The notes: a model not told the origin generated them from the letters alone. DNA of 64,000 nucleotides from Cinclus cinclus (GCF_963662255.1 NW_026912169.1:1-64000); one strand, 5' to 3'. Positions 1 to 8,675 are shown, counted from the stretch's first letter. Program-made: numbers and translations.

Positions 1-774
1 TAACCCTAACCCTAACCCTAACCCTAACCCTAACCCTAACCCTAACCCTAACCCTAACCCTAACCCTAACCCTAACCCTAACCCTAACCTAACCCTAACC
101 CTAACCCTAACCCTAACCCTAACCCTAACCCTAACCCTAACCCTAACCCTAACCCTAACCCTAACCCTAACCCTAACCCTAACCCTAACCCTAACCCTAA
201 CCCTAACCCTAACCCTAACCCTAACCCTAACCCTAACCCTAACCCTAACCCTAACCCTAACCCTAACCCTAACCCTAACCCTAACCCTAACCCTAACCTA
301 ACCCTAACCCTAACCCTAACCCTAACCCTAACCCTAACCCTAACCCTAACCCTAACCCTAACCCTAACCCTAACCCTAACCCTAACCCTAACCCTAACCC
401 TAACCCTAACCCTAACCTAACCCTAACCCTAACCCTAACCCTAACCCTAACCCTAACCCTAACCCTAACCCTAACCCTAACCCTAACCCTAACCCTAACC
501 CTAACCCTAACCCTAACCCTAACCCTAACCCTAACCCTAACCCTAACCCTAACCCTAACCCTAACCCTAACCCTAACCCTAACCCTAACCCTAACCCTAA
601 CCCTAACCCTAACCCTAACCCTAACCCTAACCCTAACCCTAACCCTAACCCTAACCCTAACCCTAACCCTAACCCTAACCCTAACCCTAACCCTAACCCT
701 AACCCTAACCCTAACCCTAACCCTAACCCTAACCCTAACCCTAACCCTAACCCTAACCCTAACCCTAACCCTAA

Positions 775-1716
775 CCCGAACCCTAACCCTAACCCTAACC
801 CTAACCCTAACCCTAACCCTAACCCTAACCCGAACCCGAACCCGAACCCGAACCCGAACCCTAACCCTAACCCTAACCCTAACCCTAACCCTAACCCTAA
901 CCCTAACCCTAACCCTAACCCTAACCCTAACCCTAACCCTAACCCTAACCCTAACCCTAACCCTAACCCTAACCCTAACCCTAACCCTAACCCTAACCCT
1001 AACCCTAACCCTAACCCGAACCCTAACCCTAACCCTAACCCTAACCCTAACCCTAACCCTAACCCTAACCCTAACCCGAACCCGAACCCTAACCCTAACC
1101 CTAACCCTAACCCTAACCCTAACCCTAACCCTAACCCTAACCCTAACCCGAACCCTAACCCGAACCCTAACCCTAACCCTAACCCTAACCCTAACCCTAA
1201 CCCTAACCCGAACCCGAACCCGAACCCTAACCCTAACCCTAACCCTAACCCTAACCCTAACCCTAACCCGAACCCGAACCCTAACCCTAACCCTAACCCG
1301 AACCCGAACCCGAACCCGAACCCTAACCCTAACCCTAACCCTAACCCTAACCCTAACCCTAACCCTAACCCGAACCCGAACCCTAACCCTAACCCTAACC
1401 CTAACCCTAACCCTAACCCGAACCCTAACCCTAACCCTAACCCTAACCCTAACCCGAACCCTAACCCTAACCCTAACCCTAACCCGAACCCTAACCCGAA
1501 CCCGAACCCTAACCCTAACCCGAACCCTAACCCTAACCCTAACCCTAACCCGAACCCTAACCCTAACCCTAACCCTAACCCTAACCCTAACCCGAACCCT
1601 AACCCGAACCCTAACCCTAACCCTAACCCTAACCCTAACCCGAACCCTAACCCGAACCCTAACCCGAACCCTAACCCGAACCCTAACCCGAACCCTAACC
1701 CGAACCCTAACCCGAA
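775..1716. repeat. Variant-rich proximal telomere with CCCGAA (TTCGGG) hexamers
   Basis: CCCGAA hexamers first appear at 775-780. They then occur singly and in runs, for example five in a row at 829-858, and become more frequent towards the interior. Phase stays at 6 bp throughout. Proximal variant hexamers are a known feature of vertebrate telomeres, where old repeats escape turnover by telomerase. Each TTCGGG introduces a CpG, so unlike TTAGGG it can be methylated on both strands. Confidence 0.95.
1639..1716. repeat. Strict 12-bp alternation CCCGAA/CCCTAA at telomere base
   Basis: CCCGAA occurs at 1639, 1651, 1663, 1675, 1687, 1699 and 1711, each separated by exactly one CCCTAA. This is a seven-fold dodecamer array. 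Independent mutation would not give such regular spacing, so the dodecamer itself must have been amplified, by replication slippage or unequal exchange. Confidence 0.95.
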
Positions 1717-1724
1717 CCCTAGCC

Positions 1725-1730
1725 CTAATA
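1725..1730. other. Telomere to subtelomere junction with CTAA overlap
   Basis: The bases CTAATA are shared between the end of the telomere and the sequence that precedes TTCTACTGAT in the subtelomeric repeat (the same CTAATA lies at 2495-2500 and 2933-2938). CTAA at 1725-1728 could belong to either side. The telomere therefore joins the subtelomeric repeat within a short stretch that already looks telomeric. Confidence 0.8.
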
Positions 1731-1950
1731 TTCTACTGATCCTTTGTGACGCCACGGGGCGTAAAAGGGCCAGGGATGAATTGTGAAAGCATGGTTCCCA
1801 ATAAACACAAGGAAATATTAGGACACCATATAGGCCAAGAATCAAATGATTCACTGTGACATGAAGTGGCCTAAAATGGCATGGGATGCATTGTGACACC
1901 ACAGGAGTTAAGAGAAGAAAAGAACCATTGTGACCCAGTGGAGGCTAACA
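1731..1950. repeat. Subtelomeric monomer 1
   Basis: This first monomer is 220 bp. Its first half has the TTCCCAATAAACAC block (around 1795-1808), shared with monomers 6 and 7, and so belongs to that subtype. The AATAAA inside it is a chance polyadenylation-like hexamer. A 5-bp inverted repeat GAATC/GATTC lies at 1839-1843 and 1848-1852. Confidence 0.88.
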
Positions 1951-2170
1951 ATCTAATGGTCCATTCTGACACCAATGGGCCTAAAAGTGCATGGGATGAA
2001 TTGTGACAACATGGGGCCCAATAGAACCTAGGAGCAATTATAACACCTTGGTGGCCAAGAATGAAACAATTCATTGCGACATGAAGTCACCTAAAGGGGC
2101 ATGGTATGCATTGTGACACCACAGGGATTAAGAGAAGCAAGGAACCATTGTGACACATTGGAGGCTAACA
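1951..2170. repeat. Subtelomeric monomer 2
   Basis: This monomer is 220 bp. Its first half has GGGGCCCAATAGAACC in place of the CCCAATAAACAC block, which groups it with monomer 3. Confidence 0.88.
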
Positions 2171-2390
2171 ATCTAATGGTCCATTGTGACACCAATGGTC
2201 CTAAAAGGGCCAGGGATGAATTGTGGCAGCATTGCGCCCAATATAGCCTAGGAACTATTATGACACCATGGAGGCCAAGAATCAAATTATTCATTGTTAC
2301 ATCACGTGGCCTAAAAGGGCATGGGATGCATTGTGACACCATAGGGGTCAAGAAGAGCAAGGAACCATTGTGACCCAATGGAAGATAACA
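2171..2390. repeat. Subtelomeric monomer 3
   Basis: This monomer is 220 bp and resembles monomer 2 in its first half (GCGCCCAATATAGCC). A 90-codon open frame on the plus strand runs through monomers 2 and 3, but it is not kept in the other monomers. Confidence 0.88.
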
Positions 2391-2500
2391 TTCTAATGAT
2401 CCCTTGTGACACCAATGGGCCTAAAAGGACATGGGATGAATTGTGAAACCACAGGGGATAAGAGAAGCAAGGAACCATTGTGACCCAAGGGAGGCTAATA
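2391..2500. repeat. Subtelomeric half-monomer 4 (110 bp)
   Basis: Only one 110-bp half is present. It begins like a first half (CACCAATGGGCCTAAAAGG) and ends like a second half (GGGGATAAGAGAAGC...GGAGGCTAATA). This hybrid structure is what unequal crossing-over between the two halves of neighbouring monomers would leave. Confidence 0.88.
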
Positions 2501-2720
2501 TTCTACTGATCCCTTGTGACACCAGGGGTCCTAAAAGGGCCAGGGATGAATTGTGACCGCATGGAGCCTAATACCAGCAAGGAACTATTATGACACGAAG
2601 GAGGCCAAGAATCAAATGATTCATTGTGACACCAAGTTGTCTAAAAGGGTATGGGTTGCATTGTGGCACCACAGGCGTTAAGCGAAGCTAGGAACCATTG
2701 TGACCCAATGGAGGCTAACA
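2501..2720. repeat. Subtelomeric monomer 5
   Basis: This monomer is 220 bp. Its first half has a third variant in the middle (GGAGCCTAATACCAGC), different from both the monomer 1/6/7 and the 2/3 subtypes. Confidence 0.88.
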
Positions 2721-2938
2721 ATCTAATGATCCCTTTTCACAAGGGGATGTGAAAGGGCCAGGGATGGATTGTGAAAGCATGGTTCCCAATAAAAACATGG
2801 AAATATTATGACACCATAGAGGCCAAGAATCAAATTTTCCATTGTGACACCAAGTGGTCTAAAAGGGCATGGGATGCATTGTGACACCACAGGGGTTAAG
2901 AGAAGCAAGGAACCATTGTGAACCAGTGGGGGCTAATA
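2721..2938. repeat. Subtelomeric monomer 6
   Basis: This monomer is 218 bp. The first TTGTGAC site is damaged to TTTTCAC near 2733, with small length changes around it. The TTCCCAATAAAAAC block places it with monomers 1 and 7. Confidence 0.86.
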
Positions 2939-3154
2939 TTCTACTGATCCTTTTGTGACGCCAAGGGGAGTAAAAGGGCCAGGGATGGATTGTGAAAGCA
3001 TGGTTCCCAATAAACACATGGAAATATTATGACACCATAGACGCCAAGAATCAAATGATACATTGAGACATCAAGCGGTCTATAAGGGCATGGGATGCAT
3101 TGTGGCACCACAGGGGTTAAGCGAAGAAAGGAACCATTGTGACGCAATGGAGGC
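2939..3154. repeat. Subtelomeric monomer 7, cut off by the satellite array
   Basis: This is the innermost copy. It follows the monomer 1/6 pattern up to GGAGGC at 3149-3154, where the others continue TAACA or TAATA. The sequence then leaves the repeat and enters the junction filler. Confidence 0.87.
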
Positions 3155-3177
3155 AAGTTGGTGCCAGAAGGCAAGTT
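3151..3177. other. Breakpoint between subtelomeric repeat and 1379-bp array
   Basis: Homology to the 220-bp repeat stops at 3154 and homology to the 1379-bp unit starts at 3160 (3159 if compared with units ending in T). The 5 bases between (3155-3159, AAGTT) extend GGC into AGGCAAGTT at 3151-3159, a copy of AGGCAAGTT at 3169-3177 just inside the array. Such short templated fillers are typical of polymerase-mediated end joining or template switching. Confidence 0.8.
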
Positions 3178-3441
3178 TCAGCAGGGCGTTCCGGGCGAGC
3201 TTAATGTGTAGCCGCAGTTGTTCTAGGCGAGATTGTAGCCGAGAAGCTTTCCGTCTCCATTCACGAGACAAGAAAAGCAGAACGCAATGGTCTAGAGGGT
3301 TGAGAAGAAAAGTGCTCGTAGCGAGCTCGTTGCGGCAGAAGCGAAAGCCAGGAGCAGCGTGCTCACTGCGAGAAGTAGACGGCGCTTCGCCTCCTTGGGA
3401 AGGAAATCGCGTCTGGGCACGAACGGCAGCCAGCGAAGCTT

Positions 3442-3461
3442 CAGAACAGCAGGCTGTTCTG
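3442..3461. other. 9-bp perfect inverted repeat in each satellite unit (unit 1 copy)
   Basis: CAGAACAGC (3442-3450) and its exact complement GCTGTTCTG (3453-3461) are separated by AG. This is the longest inverted repeat I found in the unit. It is intact in the units I read except 25 (36541) and 44 (62745). It could fold as a cruciform or RNA hairpin, or be a dimeric protein site; nothing shows which. Confidence 0.6.
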
Positions 3462-3477
3462 CTCAGCGTACGAGCCT

Positions 3478-3486
3478 GAAGTGAGT
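3478..3486 (+). other. Splice-donor-like GAA|GTGAGT (unit 1 copy)
   Basis: GTGAGT at 3481-3486 matches the vertebrate 5' splice consensus well and is present in all units I read. It is meaningful only if the plus strand is transcribed. See the matching acceptor-like site at 4203-4226. Confidence 0.25.
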
Positions 3487-3680
3487 GGCAAGGGCTAAGG
3501 GGACAGTTCCAAGGCATCTAGCTTTCCTGCTAGCAATGCCATTTCTACCCTGCTGTGGAAAACATTGTCCTTTGCCCTTCTGCTCCGAGAGGCACAGAGC
3601 ACCTCGGCAGACGCAGTGCAGAGGGAAAGGACACAGTATCCGAGGGAGCGTGGCGCCGCTTAGGCGGGCAAAGCAGAAAG

Positions 3681-3694
3681 GTGCCGCCCGGCAC
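3681..3694. other. 6-bp GC-rich inverted repeat (unit 1 copy)
   Basis: GTGCCG and CGGCAC are separated by CC, a tight GC-rich hairpin just downstream of an Sp1-like GGCGGG box at 3663-3668. It recurs in every unit I read. Confidence 0.5.
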
Positions 3695-3742
3695 TGGCTT
3701 TGACTCCCTGAGCTTCCTTGCTAGGACAGCAGCTGCCGAAAG

Positions 3743-3761
3743 CTGGCAACTAGGCTGCCAG
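3743..3761. other. 6-bp inverted repeat with 7-nt loop (unit 1 copy)
   Basis: CTGGCA (3743-3748) pairs with TGCCAG (3756-3761). It overlaps a 10-bp direct repeat, TGCCGAAAGC at 3734-3743 and 3795-3804, a possible trace of older internal duplication. Confidence 0.45.
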
Positions 3762-4202
3762 AGTGCAGAATGTAGGCGGTCTGGCACGCCTGCTTGCCGA
3801 AAGCCAGTATCAGCGAGACAGCGTGCTAGGCTCTGTTTCACAGCACCCTGGACAACACGCCCTTGAAGAATGCCCTCTCTGCTCCGCAAAAGCTCTGCCA
3901 CAGCGAAGGTGGAAGAAGCAGCCTGTGGCCACGGGCAGAGCTGGTCAACAGCTGCGCCTAACTTTCCCAAGCTGCGAGAGCATTCTCAGCCGAGTTCTGC
4001 TTTGACAGAGCTATTGCTGAACTTTTGCAGTCCCGGAGGCTGCTGAAACCAAGGCTGTGTTCTGCCTCTTCATTCTTGCCTTCCTGTGCTCCAGCGAGAA
4101 GTGAAGCTCTGGCACGTCATTCAGCTTTGCCGCCTCTCTGCACGGAAAGCACTAGACAGAACTAGTGTGCTTCGTGCATGCTCTCTCCTCGCTTTTATGG
4201 TC

Positions 4203-4226
4203 ACTGCTCTGCTTTTTGCTTGGCAG
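4203..4226 (+). other. Splice-acceptor-like pyrimidine tract and CAG (unit 1 copy)
   Basis: A pyrimidine-rich stretch with a run of five T (around 4213-4217) ends in TTGGCAG at 4226. Paired with the donor-like site it would define a 746-nt intron and, reading into the next unit, a 633-nt exon. There is no transcript evidence. Confidence 0.2.
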
Positions 4227-4337
4227 CGTTCCAAGGGTCCACGGCTTACCTCTTGCACAGCGAGAGGTGGCCGGCGAGGAATACTTGCTGGCTTAAGTCG
4301 TTCCATGCTCAAGGCATTCATCAGAGCAGCACAATGC

Positions 4338-4352
4338 GGGAAAAGAGGGGGG
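4338..4352 (+). other. G-run pair GGG...GGGGGG (unit 1 copy)
   Basis: GGG at 4338-4340 and six G at 4347-4352 are conserved between units. A four-run quadruplex motif is not present, so at most a two-tetrad or intermolecular structure could form. Confidence 0.25.
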
Positions 4353-4492
4353 AACATTGCAGGACAAATTTCTATGCTGGATCATGATTGTCTGCGAGAC
4401 AGCTCTTCGCAGCGCGAGTATTTGGCCAGGCTGAAATCAGCGCCACGGGAAGCCAATCTGACAAGCGGAGTGCAACGAGCGCGGCGATATGG

Positions 4493-4511
4493 GGCCACTT
4501 GGCAGGTGGCC
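4493..4511. promoter_or_regulatory. Inverted repeat with CTCF-like core (unit 1 copy)
   Basis: GGCCAC (4493-4498) pairs with GTGGCC (4506-4511). The right side contains CAGGTGGC, which fits the core of the vertebrate CTCF consensus, although the flanking CCA half does not match. A second AGGTGGC lies at 4265-4271. In human subtelomeres CTCF binds near start sites of telomeric RNA, so the motif is worth noting, but a core match alone is weak evidence. Confidence 0.2.
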
Positions 4512-4538
4512 GAAGAAAGACGGCTGCCCCGCGAATGG

Positions 4539-5917
4539 GGTGCCAGAAGGCAAGTTTCAGCAGGGCGTTCCGGGCGAGCTTAATGTGTAGCCGCAGTTGT
4601 TCTAGGCGAGATTGTAGCCGAGAAGCTTTCCGTCTCCATTCACGAGACAAGAAAAGCAGAAAGCAATGGTCTAGAGGGTTGTGAAGAAAAGTTCTCGTAG
4701 CGAGCTCGTTGCGGCAGAAGCGAAAGCCAGGAGCAGCGTGCTCACTGCGAGAAGTAGACGGCGCTTCGCCTCCTTGGGAAGGAAATGGCGTCTGGGCACG
4801 AACGGCAGCCAGCGAAGCTTCAGAACAGCAGGCTGTTCTGCTCAGCGTACGAGCCTGAAGTGAGTGGCAAGGGCTAAGGGGACAGTTCCAAGGCATCTAG
4901 CTTTCCTGCTAGCAATGCCATTTCTACCCTGCTGTGGAAAACATTGTCCTTTGCCCTTCTGCTCCGAGAGGCACAGAGCACCTCGGTAGACGCAGTGCAG
5001 AGGGAAAGGACACAGTATCCGAGGGAGCGTGGCGCCGCTTAGGCGGGCAAAGCAGAAAGGTGCCGCCCGGCACTGGCTTTGACTCCCTGAGCTTCCTTGC
5101 TAGGACAGCAGCTGCCGAAAGCTGGCAACTAGGCTGCCAGAGTGCAGAATGTAGGCGGTCTGGCACGCCTGCTTGCCGAAAGCCAGTATCAGCGAGACAG
5201 CGTGCTAGGCTCTGTTTCACAGCACCTTGGAGAACACGCCCTTGAAGAATGCCCTCTCTGCTCCGCAAAAGCTCTGCCACAGCGAAGGTGGAAGAAGAAG
5301 CCTGTGGCCACGGGCAGAGCTGGTCAACAGCTGCGCCTAACTTTCCCAAGCTGCGAGAGCATTCTCAGCCGAGTTCTGCTTTGACAGAGCTATTGCTGAA
5401 CTTTTGCAGTCCCGGAGGCTGCTGAAACCAAGGCTGTGTTCTGCCTCTTCATTCTTGCCTTCCTGTGCTCCAGCGAGAAGTGAAGCTCTGGCACGGCATT
5501 CAGCTTTGCCGCCTCTCTGCACGGGAAGCACTAGACAGAACTAGTGTGCTTCGTGCATGCTCTCTCCTCGCTTTTATGGTCACTGCTCTGCTTTTTGCTT
5601 GGCAGCGTTCCAAGGGTCCACGGCATACCTCTTGCACAGCGAGAGGTGGCCGGCGAGGAATACTTGCTGGCTTAAGTCGTTCCATGCTCAAGGCATTCAT
5701 CAGAGCAGCACAATGCGGGAAAAGAGGGGGGAACATTGCAGGACAAATTTCTATGCTGGATCATGATTGTCTGCGAGACAGCTCTTCGCAGCGCGAGTAT
5801 TTGGCCAGGCTGAAATCAGCGCCACGGGAAGCCAATCTGACAAGCGGAGTGCAACGAGCGCGGCGATATGGGGCCACTTGGCAGGTGGCCGAAGAAAGAC
5901 AGCTGCCCCGCGAATGG
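4539..5917. repeat. Satellite unit 2
   Basis: Sites: 144T/155T, 186A/AC, 266GG, 404C/406T, 449T, 492T/494G, 556T, 689T, 760A, 987G, 1363A. It is very close to unit 5. Confidence 0.95.
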
Positions 5918-7296
5918 GGTGCCAGAAGGCAAGTTTCAGCAGGGCGTTCCGGGCGAGCTTAATGTGTAGCCGCAGTTGTTCTAGGCGAGATTGTAGCCGA
6001 GAAGCTTTCCGTCTCCATTCACGAGACAAGAAAAGCAGAAAGCAATGGTCTAGAGGGTTGAGAAGAAAAGTGCTCGTAGCGAGCTCGTTGCGGCAGAAGC
6101 GACAGCCAGGAGCAGCGTGCTCGGTGCGAGAAGTAGACGGCGCTTCGCCTCCTTGGGAAGGAAATGGCGTCTGGGCACGAACGGCAGCCAGCGAAGCTTC
6201 AGAACAGCAGGCTGTTCTGCTCAGCGTACGAGCCTGAAGTGAGTGGCAAGGGCTAAGGGGACAGTTCCAAGGCATCTAGCTTTCCTGCTAGCAATGCCAT
6301 TTCTACCCTGCTGTGGAAAAAAATGTCCTTTGCCCTTCTGCTCCGAGAGGCACAGAGCACCTCGGCAGACGCAGTGCAGAGGGAAAGGACACAGTATCCG
6401 AGGGAGCGGGACGCCGCTTAGGCGGGCAAAGCAGAAAGGTGCCGCCCGGCACTGGCTTTGACTCCCTGAGCTGCCTTGCTAGGACAGCAGCTGCCGAAAG
6501 CTGGCAACTAGGCTGCCAGAGTGCAGAATGTAGGCGGTCTGGCACGCCTGCTTGCCGAAAGCCAGTATCAGCGAGACAGCGTGCTAGGCTCTGTTTCACA
6601 GCACCTTGGAGAACACGCCCTTGAAGAATGCCCTCTCTGCTCCGCAAAAGCTCTGCCACAGCGAAGGTGGAAGAAGAAGCCTGTGGCCACGGGCAGAGCT
6701 GGTCAACAGCTGCGCCTAACTTTCCCAAGCTGCGAGAGCATTCTCAGCCGAGTTCTGCTTTGACAGAGCTATTGCTGAACTTTTGCAGTCCCGGAGGCTG
6801 CTGAAACCAAGGCTGTGTTCTGCCTCTTCATTCTTGCCTTCCTGTGCTCCAGCGAGAAGTGAAGCTCTGGCACGGCATTCAGCTTTGCCGCCTCTCTGCA
6901 CGGGAAGCACTAGACAGAACTAGTGTGCTTCGTGCATGCTCTCTCCTCGCTTTTATGGTCACTGCTCTGCTTTTTGCTTGGCAGCGTTCCAAGGGTCCAC
7001 GGCATACCTCTTGCACAGCGAGAGGTGGCCGGCGAGGAATACTTGCTGGCTTAAGTCGTTCCATGCTCAAGGCATTCATCAGAGCAGCACAATGCGGGAA
7101 AAGAGGGGGGAACATTGCAGGACAAATTTCTATGCTGGATCATGATTGTCTGCGAGACAGCTCTTCGCAGCGCGAGTATTTGGCCAGGCTGAAATCAGCG
7201 CCACGGGAAGCCAATCTGACAAGCGGAGTGCAACGAGCGCGGCGATATGGGGCCACTTGGCAGGTGGCCGAAGAAAGACGGCTGCCCCGCGAATGG
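5918..7296. repeat. Satellite unit 3
   Basis: This is the first unit with the linked set 186C/GG, 404A/406A, 492G/494A, 556G, 689T, 760A. It also has 266GG, 987G and 1363G. It is close to unit 8. Confidence 0.95.
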
Positions 7297-8675
7297 GGTG
7301 CCAGAAGGCAAGTTTCAGCAGGCCGTTCCGGGCGAGCTTAATGTGTAGCCGCAGTTGTTCTAGGCGAGATTGTAGCCGAGAAGCTTTCCGTCTCCATTCA
7401 CGAGACAAGAAAAGCAGAAAGCAATGGTCTAGAGGGTTGAGAAGAAAAGTGCTCGTAGCGAGCTCGTTGCGGCAGAAGCGACAGCCAGGAGCAGCGTGCT
7501 CGGTGCGAGAAGTAGACGGCGCTTCGCCTCCTTGGGAAGGAAATGGCGTCTGGGCACGAACGGCAGCCAGCGAAGCTTCAGAACAGCAGGCTGTTCTGCT
7601 CAGCGTACGAGCCTGAAGTGAGTGGCAAGGGCTAAGGGGACAGTTCCAAGGCATCTAGCTTTCCTGCTAGCAATGCCATTTCTACCCTGCTGTGGAAAAC
7701 ATTGTCCTTTGCCCTTCTGCTCCGAGAGGCACAGAGCACCTCGGCAGACGCAGTGCAGAGGGAAAGGACACAGTATCCGAGGGAGCGTGGCGCCGCTTAG
7801 GCGGGCAAAGCAGAAAGGTGCCGCCCGGCACTGGCTTTGACTCCCTGAGCTTCCTTGCTAGGACAGCAGCTGCCGAAAGCTGGCAACTAGGCTGCCAGAG
7901 TGCAGAATGTAGGCGGTCTGGCACGCCTGCTTGCCGAAAGCCAGTATCAGCGAGACAGCGTGCTAGGCTCTGTTTCACAGCACCCTGGAGAACACGCCCT
8001 TGAAGAATGCCCTCACTGCTCCGCAAAAGCTCTGCCACAGTGAAGGTGGAAGAAGCAGCCTGTGGCCACGGGCAGAGCTGGTCAACAGCTGCGCCTAACT
8101 TTCCCAAGCTGCGAGAGCATTCTCAGCCGAGTTCTGCTTTGACAGAGCTATTGCTGAACTTTTGCAGTCCCGGAGGCTGCTGAAACCAAGGCTGTGTTCT
8201 GCCTCTTCATTCTTGCCTTCCTGTGCTCCAGCGAGAAGTGAAGCTCTGGCACGGCATTCAGCTTTGCCGCCTCTCTGCACGGAAAGCACTAGACAGAACT
8301 AGTGTGCTTCGTGCATGCTCTCTCCTCGCTTTTATGGTCTCTGCTCTGCTTTTTGCTTGGCAGCGTTCCAAGGGTCCACGGCTTACCTCTTGCACAGCGA
8401 GAGGTGGCCGGCGAGGAATACTTGCTGGCTTAAGTCGTTCCATGCTCAAGGCATTCATCAGAGCAGCACAATGCGGGAAAAGAGGGGGGAACATTGCAGG
8501 ACAAATTTCTATGCTGGATCATGATTGTCTGCGAGACAGCTCTTCGCAGCGCGAGTATTTGGCCAGGCTGAAATCAGCGCCACGGGAAGCCAATCTGACA
8601 AGCGGAGTGCAACGAGCGCGGCGATATGGGGCCACTTGGCAGGTGGCCGAAGAAAGACGGCTGCCCCGCGAATGG
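7297..8675. repeat. Satellite unit 4
   Basis: Sites: 27C, 186C/GG, 266GG, 404C/406T, 449C, 492T/494G, 556T, 689C, 719A, 745T, 987A, 1044T (8340), 1087T. The 719A-745T-1044T-1087T set recurs in units 10 and 12. Confidence 0.95.

Larger units (their letters stand above)
1..1728. repeat. Telomeric repeat tract, (CCCTAA)n, chromosome left end
   Basis: The plus strand reads CCCTAA over and over, so the G-rich TTAGGG strand runs towards base 1. This is the orientation expected for the left end of a chromosome. The TTAGGG type is known to bind shelterin proteins and be extended by telomerase in vertebrates. The tract is nearly pure up to about 774 and degenerates towards the chromosome interior. 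It ends in a CCCTAG (1717-1722) and a last CCCTAA (1723-1728) before unrelated subtelomeric sequence. The window may not include the true terminus, because assemblies usually shorten telomeres. Confidence 0.99.
1725..3154. repeat. Subtelomeric 220-bp tandem repeat (2 x 110 bp; 37-bp base unit)
   Basis: Anchors TTCTACTGAT/ATCTAATGGT/TTCTAATGAT fall at 1731, 1951, 2171, 2391, 2501, 2721 and 2939, giving spacings of 220, 220, 220, 110, 220 and 218. Each 220-bp monomer is two related halves, both of the form TTGTGAC, then CCTAAAAGGGC, then GGGATGAA, then GGCCAAGAATC or GGCTAACAATC. Each half divides again into three units of about 37 bp starting near TTGTGAC, for example 2404, 2441, 2478 and 2514. 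It has few CpG and no lasting reading frame. I do not recognise the family. Lengths of about 40 bp recur in avian subtelomeric and microchromosome satellites, but I see no proof of homology. Confidence 0.93.
3160..4538. repeat. Satellite unit 1 (outermost)
   Basis: Sites: 124C, 186A/AC, 249C, 266GG, 404C/406T, 449C, 492T/494G, 556T, 689C, 987A, 1087T. Private changes are C at 3853 and T at 4116. It is the reference for offsets. Confidence 0.95.

Noticed and set aside
1795..1808. AATAAA as a polyadenylation signal
   Set aside because: It sits in a repeated block (also in monomers 6 and 7), without a gene upstream or a GT-rich element downstream.
412..1902. 496-codon Gly-Leu/Gly-Phe open frame on the minus strand
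   Set aside because: It is the TTAGGG tract read through in one frame, with Phe where TTCGGG occurs. A 6-bp repeat without a stop codon in that frame always gives this.
2091..2378. Open frames of 90-95 codons on both strands of the subtelomeric repeat
   Set aside because: They lie on opposite strands of the same DNA, are not kept in the other monomers and resemble no protein I know.
1725..3154. Relation to the human 61-29-37 subtelomeric promoter repeats
   Set aside because: Only the 37-bp length agrees. The human 37-mer is CpG-rich, whereas this repeat has few CpG and a different sequence.
4338..4352. G-quadruplex in the satellite unit
   Set aside because: Only two G-runs of three or more lie close together, which is not enough for a stable intramolecular quadruplex.
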